A DNA stretch of 13,300 bases from Acidimicrobiia bacterium (GCA_019247975.1 JAFBAD010000106.1:1-13300); one strand, 5' to 3'; counted from the stretch's first letter, positions 6,761 through 13,291 are shown. Translations and numbers: made by a program. The notes: a model not told the origin generated them from the letters alone.

Positions 6761-8533
6761 ATGTCGATGCTCTGGTTCGTCGTCGTCGCCAGCCCGTCCG
6801 GCTCGGTGACGCGCGAGGTGGCGGACCACCTCTCGTCGAGCGACGTCAGCGAGGTTCCGGCTCGCCCGGCTCGGCATCACTGCTGGTCGGCGGGCGACGG
6901 CACCGCTCGGGTCGCCACGTGGGAGACGGGATCGGAGCCGGGCACCGTCGTCGACGGCGGGGGCCTGACCGCGGTTGCCGGACGCCCCTCGTTGCGCCGC
7001 GTGCCGGTGCGGGCGGAGGTGCCGGTGGCGACGACGATCAGCGAGACGATCCGGTCAGCGGGCTGGTCGGCCGAGGACGAGCTGCTCGACGCCTACGCCC
7101 TCGTGGCGTTCGACGAGGCAGGCACCGGCTTCGTGACCATGGACCCGCTCGGGTTCCATCCCCTCTTCTGGTCGGCCGTCGGCGAGGTGACGGTCGTGGG
7201 GAACCGGGCCGACCTCGTCGCACAGGTCGCCGCGCACCAGTCCGGACGTCCGGCCGGGCGCGACGTCATGACGGCGGCGTGGATGGCCTTCGCCGGTCGT
7301 CCGCCCGACGACCGCACAGGCTTCGAGGACGTCACCCTCCTCCCGCAGTACACCACCGCGCACATCGACCACGGCCGAGTGGTGAAGGTGACCCGGGAAC
7401 CCTTCCACCTCTGCTCCCCCGACCTCCCGCTGACCGATCCCCATGACATCGCCGAGCTGCTGACCGCGGACATGACGTCGGTCCTGCGCCAAGCCATCGC
7501 CCGGAGCCCCGGACCTCCCGAGCTCGAGCTCACCGGCGGCAAGGACTCGCGCGGTGTGTTGGCCGTGGCGGTCGCCGAGGGTCTCGCACCGGCGCTCGTC
7601 TGCTCGAGCTACGGACCCGAGACGCTCCCCGACGTGCAGGTCTCCCGGGCCGTCGCCCGGAGCTGCGGGCTGCGCCACGTCGACACGTCGGACCGCCACT
7701 TCCTCGGCGCCTGGACCTACTCCCTCGTCGAGCGCTTCGAACGCCACGTCCAGCGCACCTGCGGCACGTCCGAGCTCGGTCTTGCGAACGAACCGCCGCC
7801 GCCCGGCCCGCTCTCGATCGCCGGCCTGCTCGGCGAGGTCTACCGGTCGCCGCGGGACAGCGACGCGTTCACGCCGCCGCGCACGTGGGACGAAGCTGCC
7901 GAGCGGTTCGGCACCGAGCGGCGTCAGGGAAGCCTCGCCCTCGTCCGTCCCGATCTCGCGGCGTCGTTCGCCGACCAGGCGCTCGACCGCTACCTCGGGG
8001 CTCGCGCGCAGGTGCGGGGGCCCGAGGCGCTGCGCGTCGCCTACACGCTCCGCTACCTGTTGCCGCGCTCGCTCGGCCCGCTGACCGAGCTCAACGGGCA
8101 CCGGGTCATGCCGTACTACTCACCGAACGCGATGCGCCACATGCTCCGTGCCGGACACCAGGCCCGGGCCGACGAACGGGTCCACCGCCAGCTCGTCGAG
8201 CGGGCGGGACCGGCGTTGATGGCCGAGCCGCTGGCCAACCAGCGGTGGCGGTGGGAGGCGGGCGTCACCGGGCCGCCGGTGAAGGGCGCAGGCAACGTGC
8301 GCCAGACCGCGGCTCCGGCCACGCTCGACGAGCGCAGCCAGCTGCTCCTCGACCTGGTCGACGGGCATCGGCAGAGCGCGTTCTTCGAAGTGGTCGACGT
8401 CGATGCGCTCACCGACGCGATCCGCGGGCTGGCGACGAGGCGGCCGGCCGAGCGGGTGCAGGTGCTGGGGGCCATGGCGGGACTGATGTGGCTGGAAGGG
8501 CTGGAGAGGCGGCGCCGTGTCGGCGATGACTGA
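6761..8533 (+). CDS. Asparagine-synthetase-like protein without the glutaminase cysteine
   Basis: 590 residues. Residues about 60-160 resemble the glutaminase-like sandwich of class B asparagine synthetases (YALVAFDE, then MDPLGFHPLFWS, then VVGNRADLV), but the N-terminus is MSMLWF with no Cys2, so glutamine cannot be hydrolysed there. LELTGGKDSR at 255-264 is the PP-loop that binds ATP, in the KDSR form seen in many amidotransferase-like proteins from polysaccharide and lasso-peptide clusters. YGPETLPDVQVSRAVARSCG fits the following strand and helix. It probably adenylates a carboxyl group to form an amide or ring bond; the substrate is unknown. Its stop overlaps the next gene, so the two are translated together. 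A second ATG lies two codons in (6767); neither has a clear ribosome site. Confidence 0.75.
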   Translation: MSMLWFVVVASPSGSVTREVADHLSSSDVSEVPARPARHHCWSAGDGTARVATWETGSEPGTVVDGGGLTAVAGRPSLRRVPVRAEVPVATTISETIRSAGWSAEDELLDAYALVAFDEAGTGFVTMDPLGFHPLFWSAVGEVTVVGNRADLVAQVAAHQSGRPAGRDVMTAAWMAFAGRPPDDRTGFEDVTLLPQYTTAHIDHGRVVKVTREPFHLCSPDLPLTDPHDIAELLTADMTSVLRQAIARSPGPPELELTGGKDSRGVLAVAVAEGLAPALVCSSYGPETLPDVQVSRAVARSCGLRHVDTSDRHFLGAWTYSLVERFERHVQRTCGTSELGLANEPPPPGPLSIAGLLGEVYRSPRDSDAFTPPRTWDEAAERFGTERRQGSLALVRPDLAASFADQALDRYLGARAQVRGPEALRVAYTLRYLLPRSLGPLTELNGHRVMPYYSPNAMRHMLRAGHQARADERVHRQLVERAGPALMAEPLANQRWRWEAGVTGPPVKGAGNVRQTAAPATLDERSQLLLDLVDGHRQSAFFEVVDVDALTDAIRGLATRRPAERVQVLGAMAGLMWLEGLERRRRVGDD

Positions 8534-9368
8534 CGATGACCCGTGGAGGATCGCCAGGCGTGCGTGGCAGCTGGCTCCCACGTCGTGCCCGCCGTCGTGC
8601 CGCGGGTACCACCGCCTGTGGCCCACCGTCAGATTGCTCGGGTTGGGAGCCGGACCCGACCGGCACCTCGACTGGTTCCGACGACAGCTCCCGTCGCCGG
8701 GCACGGCGGCGCGCCGCCCGCGCATCCTCGTCTCCGGACTGGCCGACCCGGCGATGTTCGACCTCGTGCGCACGATCACCGACGGAGAGCAGCCGGAGAT
8801 CGTCGTCCTCGATCGCTGCCCCACGCCGGTGGCGCTCTGCCAGCCCGAGTCGGACGAGGACGATCGTGAGCCGCCGGCGGCAGGGGTCGTCGCCGACGTC
8901 CTCGATCACACCGACCCGCAGGGCTTCGATCTGATCACCACCCATTCCTTCGTGTCGCAGATGCCCGCCGAGGGACGGTCCCTTCTCGCGGTGCGGTGGC
9001 ACGACCTGCTCCGGCCCGGTGGCCGGATCGTCACGAACACCCGCCTGGCCCCGGCGACGCGCGACACCTTCGAGGACGACCGGACCGCTCGGTTGCGCGG
9101 CGCGGTCGACGAGCGTCTGGCGGCGATCGATCCTTCGCTCCTGCCCGCGACGCGACACGAGCTGCTCGACGCCGTCGACGCGTACGCAGCCTCGGTCACG
9201 ATCCATCCGCTCGGCACCACCGACGAGGTGCGCAGCCTGTTCGAGGACGCAGGCTTGACCGTGGACCTCAGGGTCGTGCGCGCTGGGTCGACCTTGCCGG
9301 CCGGAGCCGGACCAGGCACCGCGCAGACCGCTGACTACGTGGAGCTGGTGGCCACTCGCCCGGCCTGA
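8517..9368 (+). CDS. SAM-dependent methyltransferase-like protein
   Basis: 283 residues. RILVSGLADPAMFDLVR (69-85) takes the place of motif I, IVVLDRCPTPVALC (95-108) gives acidic Asp99, VVADVLDHT (124-132) resembles motif II, FDLITTHSFVSQM matches the motif IV strand, and LLRPGGRIVTNTR (164-176) is the post-motif loop. Motif I lacks the usual GxGxG (SGLAD instead), so SAM binding is probable rather than certain. The GTG at 8517 is chosen because GGAGAGG (8503-8509) lies 7 nt before it; an ATG at 8526 is the alternative. It overlaps the asparagine-synthetase-like gene by 17 nt, implying a joint pathway, perhaps tailoring the same molecule. Its last 34 nt overlap the 3' end of the convergent diiron-like gene. 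Confidence 0.75.
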   Translation: MSAMTDDDPWRIARRAWQLAPTSCPPSCRGYHRLWPTVRLLGLGAGPDRHLDWFRRQLPSPGTAARRPRILVSGLADPAMFDLVRTITDGEQPEIVVLDRCPTPVALCQPESDEDDREPPAAGVVADVLDHTDPQGFDLITTHSFVSQMPAEGRSLLAVRWHDLLRPGGRIVTNTRLAPATRDTFEDDRTARLRGAVDERLAAIDPSLLPATRHELLDAVDAYAASVTIHPLGTTDEVRSLFEDAGLTVDLRVVRAGSTLPAGAGPGTAQTADYVELVATRPA

Positions 9369-10156
9369 TCCGCGGTGAGGCCGATGCGCTCCAGGATGTC
9401 CACACGGATCGCCGCGCCGCCGGCGCGCAGCTCGGCGACCCGCTCCTCGTCGAGCGGATGACTGAACTGCGCGTCGCGCATGTCGACGCGCAGCCGAAGC
9501 TGCTCCGCGACCAGGTCGGTCAGCACCGACCAGTCGGCTGACGTCAGGCCGCGCTCGCCGATCTTGTCGAGCCGCATGTGGCGGACCTCGTCGACGTACA
9601 CGGTGCGGTTCGCCGCGACGATGAGCTCGTCGGCTGCGTTCTGGATCGGCAGCTGCATCCCGGCCGCGTAGAGCGTGCAGCAGCCGCCCTCGGTCGCCGC
9701 CTCGGCCAGCTGGCCGAGACGACCGTGGTCGCGCCGGTGCCGCGCCCGCGCCTCCCGCAGCGCGTCGTTCTCGGGCCACCCACCTTCCCGGCGCAGGCGA
9801 GCCACGTCGAGCGGCGTCGCGTCGGTGCCGGCGACGGCCTGGTGCGCAGCGAGGAACAGGTCGAGGTGGCGCAGCTCCTCCTCCAGCTCGTCGGCGTCGA
9901 CGAGCGCGCCGGCCCGACGGTCCGGGTCACCGAGCTCGTCCAAGCCGTCGTGCAGCGCGCGGAGGCGCGGCTCCACGCCGTCGACGAGCTCCTTGTAGCA
10001 CTGGCGTTCGAGCCACAGGAGGTCGTGGGCCTGCGTGCGGGTCGGGCCGGAGAAGTAGGCCTCGACGAGCTCCGCCTCGGCTGACCACAACGGCGCCGCG
10101 GCCCGCAGCAACCGCTCGAGCTCCGCGTCGATCCGACCGCCCCCGTCACCCGCCAT
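9335..10156 (-). CDS. Ferritin-like diiron protein candidate
   Basis: 273 residues, strongly helical, not recognised by name. Two ExxH motifs stand out: E94-L-R-H97 (in EELRHLDLF) and E190-V-R-H193 (in DEVRHMRLD). Glu56 (CYKELVD) is 38 residues before the first and Glu156 (AEAATEGG) 34 before the second. The order E, ExxH, E, ExxH with this spacing matches four-helix-bundle diiron oxidases and ferritin-like proteins, so a di-iron redox or oxygenase role is inferred. Cys159-Cys160 and two Asp/Glu-rich linkers are extra features. The ATG at 10156 is used instead of a longer frame to 10360, whose added segment is not protein-like and covers the promoter. It converges on, and overlaps by 34 nt, the methyltransferase gene. 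Confidence 0.6.
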   Translation of the reverse strand: MAGDGGGRIDAELERLLRAAAPLWSAEAELVEAYFSGPTRTQAHDLLWLERQCYKELVDGVEPRLRALHDGLDELGDPDRRAGALVDADELEEELRHLDLFLAAHQAVAGTDATPLDVARLRREGGWPENDALREARARHRRDHGRLGQLAEAATEGGCCTLYAAGMQLPIQNAADELIVAANRTVYVDEVRHMRLDKIGERGLTSADWSVLTDLVAEQLRLRVDMRDAQFSHPLDEERVAELRAGGAAIRVDILERIGLTADQAGRVATSST

Positions 10157-10164
10157 CGACGCGG

Positions 10165-10195
10165 AGATTACCGATAGCCAGGTCGCCGATCGCAA
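10165..10195 (-). promoter_or_regulatory. Promoter of the diiron-like gene
   Basis: On the minus strand TTGCGA (10195-10190) and TAATCT (10170-10165) are 19 nt apart, and the second ends 8 nt before the ATG at 10156. The start site would fall on or within about two bases of the ATG, so the message is leaderless or nearly so. This is the best two-part promoter seen in the window. Confidence 0.45.
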
Positions 10196-10282
10196 CGAGA
10201 AGAAGCCCCGAGACCCGGCCTTGCGAGGAGGCGCTGGCTGCAGAGGCGGCGGGTCGCTGCGAGCGAGCGCCAGACTGAACGA

Positions 10283-10693
10283 GTGGCAGCTGTCGGCGAC
10301 GATGCGGACGAGGTCGCTCAGCTCGGCGCGCGTCTGCAGGACGCGGGATGGGCACCCCATCGTGAGGCGTCTTCCCTGGTGGAGTGGCTCCTCGACGAGT
10401 GGGAGCGACTGTCGCAGGAGGTCGGGACGTATCGGCTGACGATCGACGACTACACCAACGACCTGACCGGGCGTGACGCCCTGGCACTCGTCGAGGACTG
10501 GGCAGCAGAACCGTTGCGCAGCCGACTGCGATCACGGATCGCAGCAGCCGACGAACGGTTCCGAGCAGCGACCGCTGAGGACCAGACATCGAGTCTCGGT
10601 CGCTCCTACCGAGTCGATGCGTCGTCGGGTTGGTGGTGGCGACGAATCCCTCGATCCGGTCCACTCGTCGACGACCTAACTCGAAGCAGCTGA
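10283..10693 (+). CDS. Small uncharacterised protein
   Basis: 136 residues with convincing GC-rich third positions. It has no membrane segment. Features are an N-terminal acidic helix, WLLDEWERLSQEVGTYRLTI at about 45-64, DDYTNDLTGRDAL at 65-77, a basic/acidic helix (RSRLRSRIAAADERFRAAT), and a Trp run GWWWRRIPRSG near the end. The DDY-NDLTGRD stretch looks like a conserved family core, and I believe similar proteins occur in other actinobacteria, but I cannot name a function. The start is a GTG at 10283 without a clear ribosome site; the frame is open further upstream, so the start could be earlier. It is divergent from the diiron-like gene (126 nt apart) and its last 58 nt overlap a small ORF in another frame. 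Confidence 0.65.
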   Translation: MAAVGDDADEVAQLGARLQDAGWAPHREASSLVEWLLDEWERLSQEVGTYRLTIDDYTNDLTGRDALALVEDWAAEPLRSRLRSRIAAADERFRAATAEDQTSSLGRSYRVDASSGWWWRRIPRSGPLVDDLTRSS

Positions 10694-10806
10694 GGATCGG
10701 AGCGAGGTCCCGGACAGCAAAGAGAGCCGGGCCGGTGGACCGTGTCTCAGTGCCTGAGATCTGGCGGGGCGGGACGTGCGCGGTAGCTGCGACGCTTTCG
10801 CTCTAG
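10636..10806 (+). CDS. Short ORF ending GGTCAVAATLSL (copy 1)
   Basis: A 56-residue frame from GTG 10636, or 23 residues from GTG 10735, ends in TAG at 10804-10806. Its last 12 residues, GGTCAVAATLSL, nearly repeat those of the ORF at 11842-12003 (GGTMCAVAATLGL). Between the copies the DNA differs mainly at synonymous positions, which argues that the peptide is what is conserved. From 10636 it overlaps the preceding gene by 58 nt and has a basic N-terminus (MATNPSIRSTRRR); from 10735 it would be almost only the conserved tail. Neither start has a strong ribosome site, though AGAGAG lies 8 nt before GTG 10735. Function is unknown; a remnant gene end, a small peptide or an attachment site are all possible. 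Its stop overlaps that of vapC on the other strand. Confidence 0.35.
   Translation: MATNPSIRSTRRRPNSKQLRIGARSRTAKRAGPVDRVSVPEIWRGGTCAVAATLSL
10762..10806 (+). repeat. Direct repeat copy 1 (flanks vapBC)
   Basis: TGGCGGGG opens both copies; GTGCGCGGTAGCTGCGAC at 10776-10793 matches 17 of 18 bases of 11973-11990. The pair brackets about 1.15 kb carrying vapBC. The shared part also folds as CGCGG-TAG-C(C/T)GCG, with the one change keeping a G-U pair in RNA. Confidence 0.5.
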
Positions 10807-11207
10807 GCGTCGGGATGGGGGACCTCGACGAGGTCAAGGCCGTCGATGCCGACGTAGTCACGCGGGTTGCAGGTGTACAGCGGCAGCTGGTTGGCGATCG
10901 CAGTCGCTGCGATCAGCACATCGAATGCGCGAGCGGAAGGCTTGCGATCCGACCGCCGAAGTGAGGCAGCAACACCACCGAACGCTCGGGCGGCTGCGGC
11001 ATCGAACGGCAGTGGCTCGAAGACCGACTCCGCTTCCTGGAGTCGGGCCTGCCGACTGGCGCGCTCGTGGTCGTCGGTGGCGACGAGCGGACCTACGGAC
11101 AGCTCGGCGAGGGTGATCGAAGTGATGACCGGCTCGTCGGGCAGATCATCAGCATCGAGGCGCTCGACGAGGATGAGCGCGTTGGTGTCGATGATCCCGA
11201 CGGTCAT
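10803..11207 (-). CDS. vapC: VapC-type PIN-domain toxin
   Basis: 134 residues, the usual PIN length. The metal-binding acidic residues are in place: Asp7 in IIDTNAL, Glu35 in TLAELSVG, Asp96 in AFDVLIAATA, and the CNPRDY stretch at 113-118 supplies the last (Asp117). VapC toxins are Mg-dependent ribonucleases that cut tRNA or rRNA and stall translation when not held by VapB. The ATG at 11207 lies 2 nt after the antitoxin stop, so translation is coupled. The stop overlaps the stop of the short plus-strand ORF at 10636-10806. The family is sure; the RNA target is not known. Confidence 0.92.
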   Translation of the reverse strand: MTVGIIDTNALILVERLDADDLPDEPVITSITLAELSVGPLVATDDHERASRQARLQEAESVFEPLPFDAAAARAFGGVAASLRRSDRKPSARAFDVLIAATAIANQLPLYTCNPRDYVGIDGLDLVEVPHPDA

Positions 11208-11209
11208 CG

Positions 11210-11446
11210 TCAGATCGCCTGGTCGACCACGGCGTCGATGTCGGAACGGAACGTCGCCGGGTCGAGGCGCGGCAGGCGCCCGAACCGCTCGACGAGCGCG
11301 TGCGCGTTGAGCCGACTGCCGGGCAGCGGGCGGAGCTCGGCGACCGGACGGCCGTCGCGAGTCACGGTGACGAGCTCGCCTGCCAGGACTCGGTCGAGCA
11401 CCTCGCCACCCCGGTTGCGCAAGTCCCTGACCGATGCCTCAGCCAC
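11210..11446 (-). CDS. vapB: Phd/VapB-type antitoxin
   Basis: 78 residues. The N-terminal half (ASVRDLRNRGGEVLDRVLAG, then ELVTVTRDGRPVAELRPLP) is the Phd/YefM DNA-binding dimer fold; the C-terminal half (RFGRLPRLDPATFRSDIDAV) is the toxin-wrapping tail. It should neutralise the VapC just downstream and repress its own promoter. The start is the GTG at 11446: the frame continues upstream but loses protein character, and a TANNNT box sits 7 nt before this GTG. The ATG of vapC follows 2 nt after the stop. Confidence 0.88.
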   Translation of the reverse strand: MAEASVRDLRNRGGEVLDRVLAGELVTVTRDGRPVAELRPLPGSRLNAHALVERFGRLPRLDPATFRSDIDAVVDQAI

Positions 11447-11453
11447 GGCCCTG

Positions 11454-11469
11454 ACTGTATCACCGGTGA
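11454..11469 (-). promoter_or_regulatory. vapBC promoter with palindromic operator
   Basis: On the minus strand TACAGT (11459-11454) lies 7 nt before the GTG at 11446, fitting a leaderless start. Immediately upstream is a perfect 10-bp palindrome, TCACCGGTGA (11460-11469), placed where a VapB dimer would block RNA polymerase. The role of the palindrome as the autoregulatory site is inferred. Confidence 0.45.
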
Positions 11470-11726
11470 GACAACCGGGCACTGCCCATCGGGGGGTCAC
11501 CGACCGCGAGGTCACGCTTCGATCTCTTCGAGGGACACGCCGTATCCCCATCGGCGCGGTCACCTCGGCAACCGTCACCGCCGGCAGAGTCGGCCTTGCC
11601 GCACATCGACGCGAATTCGTGACCGTCACGTGCGCCGATGGTCGCCACATCAACTTCAAGAACCTGACTGCGCACAGCCCCGGTCGGACCAGACCAGCCC
11701 CGTTCGGCTCGCGGCTGACTGCATGA
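11466..11726 (+). CDS. Possible small PH-like protein, divergent from vapB
   Basis: An 86-residue frame begins with a GTG inside the vapBC palindrome and ends in TGA at 11724-11726. The middle (LRGTRRIPIGAVTSATVTAG, then EFVTVTCADGRHINFKN) has a strand pattern like bacterial PH/DUF4429-type domains, where a basic strand is followed by IPxxxI and later TADGxxxxF. The match is by eye and only half a domain is present. The last 20 residues are Pro/Arg-rich and less natural. It may be a real small gene sharing an operator with vapBC, or a decayed fragment. There is no ribosome site. Confidence 0.3.
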   Translation: MRQPGTAHRGVTDREVTLRSLRGTRRIPIGAVTSATVTAGRVGLAAHRREFVTVTCADGRHINFKNLTAHSPGRTRPAPFGSRLTA

Positions 11727-11841
11727 ACGCCGTCGTCGGGTCTCAGCACAGGCAACCGCACCACTCCTGAGGCCAGAGCAAGGCGACCAGGAACCGATCG
11801 CAGCGCTCCGCCGGACTTGTGGGGGCGCAGCGCCGTGTCTC

Positions 11842-12003
11842 ATGACGTCTCATCCCAGTCGAAAGTCGCGTCGTCCGATAGACGATCCGGTGGAGGATCG
11901 CTGCGGAACGGCCAGAGCCGGTGCTCGCGCACCGGCTCTGACCAGGACCTTCGATGGTGGCGGGGGCACGATGTGCGCGGTAGCCGCGACCCTCGGACTG
12001 TGA
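11842..12003 (+). CDS. Short ORF ending GGTMCAVAATLGL (copy 2)
   Basis: A 53-residue frame from ATG 11842 to TGA 12001-12003. It is basic at the N-terminus (MTSHPSRKSRRP), Ala/Arg-rich in the middle, then FDGGGGTMCAVAATLGL at the end. The last residues nearly repeat those of the ORF at 10636-10806, and both N-termini share an M-x-PS-x-RR flavour. No ribosome site is seen. A perfect 12-bp inverted repeat (11913-11940) lies inside the frame, which is odd for a coding region and argues that it may instead be a structured or remnant element. If translated, the GG before a short Thr/Cys/Ala tail resembles a leader-core boundary of small ribosomal peptides, but that is only a resemblance. Confidence 0.35.
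   Translation: MTSHPSRKSRRPIDDPVEDRCGTARAGARAPALTRTFDGGGGTMCAVAATLGL
11913..11940. terminator. Strong 12-bp hairpin
   Basis: CAGAGCCGGTGC (11913-11924) pairs perfectly with GCACCGGCTCTG (11929-11940) around a TCGC tetraloop. It has no U-tract. It could terminate transcription in either direction or be part of an RNA element, and it lies inside the frame of the short ORF at 11842-12003. Confidence 0.45.
11958..12003 (+). repeat. Direct repeat copy 2
   Basis: TGGCGGGG at 11958-11965 and GTGCGCGGTAGCCGCGAC at 11973-11990 match copy 1 (10762-10806); an extra ATG codon sits just before the conserved TGC GCG GTA. Confidence 0.5.
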
Positions 12004-12081
12004 ACCTGGCACCGCAGAGCGCCTGCCACCGGAGCCGTGGCTCGTCCGCTGGCATCGGTCGCCAGAACCGCAACCTCGGCC

Positions 12082-12122
12082 ACCACAGTCGTGTGGTACC
12101 TTGCGGGGTGGTCAAACCACAC
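12082..12122. promoter_or_regulatory. ACCAC/GTGGT half-site cluster upstream of capV
   Basis: ACCACA (12082-12087) faces TGTGGT (12092-12097), and GTGGT (12108-12112) faces ACCACAC (12116-12122): two inverted pairs within 41 bp. The centres of the two pairs are about 25 bp apart. This is a plausible binding region for a dimeric regulator about 190 bp before capV. No matching -10/-35 pair is convincing. Confidence 0.3.
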
Positions 12123-12180
12123 ATGTGAAGTTACAAGTGTGTCGCCAGATTGGCACACCGATTTTCACGAGTGGTGGACC

Positions 12181-12210
12181 GGCTGGAGGAAGTTGACGCT
12201 CCCTCCAGCC
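12181..12210. terminator. 9-bp hairpin upstream of capV
   Basis: GGCTGGAGG (12181-12189) pairs with CCTCCAGCC (12202-12210) around a 12-nt loop. It could end upstream transcripts or act as an attenuator in a capV leader, 94 nt before the GTG start. Confidence 0.35.
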
Positions 12211-12304
12211 AGCCCCTGACCGGAGCCCGCAGGCCCAGCCGTTGTAGCGACGTCAATCTTGCACAAGGACTTCCGGTCTTCGAACCTGCTGAGGAGCGGA
12301 CCGG

Positions 12305-13291
12305 GTGGGGAGTGCGACGCCAACGACGAGTGGCCAGTGTGGCGACCCGCCCGACCAGAGCCGCGTTGTGCAGGTCCTGGCGCTCGACGGCGGTGGTCTT
12401 CGAGGCATATTCACGGCGGCCGCTCTTGCAGCGTGGGAGGACGACTTCGGTACTCGTGTCGCCGATCACTTCGACTTGATCACGGGCACCTCCACCGGCG
12501 GGATCATCGCTCTGGGCCTCGGCCTCGGCGTCTCGCCCCGGCAACTGCTCGAGCTCTATGCGACCGACGGCACTAAGGTCTTTCCAACTGGCCTCTTGAA
12601 GTCTCGGCGCATCCGGTGGCTCCGACGAGCGAAGCACAACCCCCGACACCTTCGGGCGGTCCTAGAGCGTCAGTTCGGCGACAAGCTCCTAGGTGCCTCC
12701 GCTGCTCGTCTGGCGATCCCGTCCTACGACCTCGTAAGCGACGACGTTCACCTGTTCCGCACCCCGCACCACCCTGACCTGCGCCGAGACTGGCGAGTCT
12801 CAGCCGTCGACGTGGCAATGGCTACCGCATCGGCACCGACATACCTGCCGGTTCACGGGCTCGGCGGCTACCGACTCGTCGACGGAGGCGTGTGGGCGAA
12901 CAACCCAACGATGGTCGGAGTGGCCGAAGCCGTCGATCGATTGGGCGCAGATGTCCGTCAAGTACGAGTGATGAACGTCGGCACCGTGACGGAACTCGTT
13001 GCTCGGCCCGAGCGACTCGACACCGGAGGACTCGTCGCGTGGCGGCGAGACGCGTTGGACGTTGTGCTGCGCGGTCAGGCTCTGGCGGCCAAGAACCATG
13101 CGGCACTGATCGTGGGGCGCCAGAACGTCGTCCGCGTCGATGTCCCAGTCCCGCATGGGCTCCACGGTCTCGACGAAGTCAGGCCCGCCGATCTAGTGGC
13201 TCGTGCGGCGGCCGCCAGCCGACACTCATCACCAGACGTCGCTCAATTCTTCGAGCACACCCCATCTCCCTACGTCCCGCTGTACAGCTAG
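12305..13291 (+). CDS. capV: Patatin-like phospholipase, CapV-type CBASS effector
   Basis: 328 residues. The patatin signature is complete: the oxyanion loop DGGGLRG at 28-34, nucleophile Ser63 in GTSTGG (61-66), and Asp193 in VDGGVWANNP (192-201). The layout without extra domains, the DLITGTSTGGIIALGL block and about 330 residues fit CapV, the phospholipase activated by cyclic dinucleotides in CBASS anti-phage systems; on infection it degrades membrane phospholipids and kills the cell. The GTG at 12305 has GAGGAG (12291-12296) at 8 nt, a good start. The next gene seems to begin just past the right edge, with a ribosome site overlapping this stop, as expected for a CD-NTase, but no cyclase is visible, so CBASS membership is inferred. 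A stand-alone patatin phospholipase is the alternative. Confidence 0.85.
   Translation: MGSATPTTSGQCGDPPDQSRVVQVLALDGGGLRGIFTAAALAAWEDDFGTRVADHFDLITGTSTGGIIALGLGLGVSPRQLLELYATDGTKVFPTGLLKSRRIRWLRRAKHNPRHLRAVLERQFGDKLLGASAARLAIPSYDLVSDDVHLFRTPHHPDLRRDWRVSAVDVAMATASAPTYLPVHGLGGYRLVDGGVWANNPTMVGVAEAVDRLGADVRQVRVMNVGTVTELVARPERLDTGGLVAWRRDALDVVLRGQALAAKNHAALIVGRQNVVRVDVPVPHGLHGLDEVRPADLVARAAAASRHSSPDVAQFFEHTPSPYVPLYS

Larger units (their letters stand above)
11727..12304. other. 578-nt stretch without a confident gene
   Basis: No long frame here has consistent third-position GC bias. It holds the short ORF ending GTMCAVAATLGL (11842-12003), two strong hairpins (11913-11940 and 12181-12210), a cluster of ACCAC/GTGGT half-sites (12082-12122) and a locally AT-richer patch (about 12110-12170). 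It serves at least as the upstream region of the capV gene. Confidence 0.5.

Noticed and set aside
485..9368. Lasso-peptide cluster from PqqD-like plus asparagine-synthetase-like genes
   Set aside because: The two are almost 6 kb apart on opposite strands, no B2 protease or precursor with a fitting core is seen, and the short CAVAATL tails lack the ring-forming Asp/Glu.
8409..9779. 456-codon minus-strand frame
   Set aside because: It crosses the ends of several real genes antisense; Arg/Gly/Ala-rich shadow.
11447..11764. N-terminal extension of the vapB frame
   Set aside because: The part upstream of GTG 11446 does not look like protein and would cover the promoter.
11843..12158. Minus-strand frames in the stretch before capV
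   Set aside because: Several overlapping frames compete, none with steady third-position bias; the hairpins explain the open frames.
12131..12649. 172-codon minus-strand frame at the capV start
   Set aside because: It is mostly antisense to capV, with no domain or natural start region.
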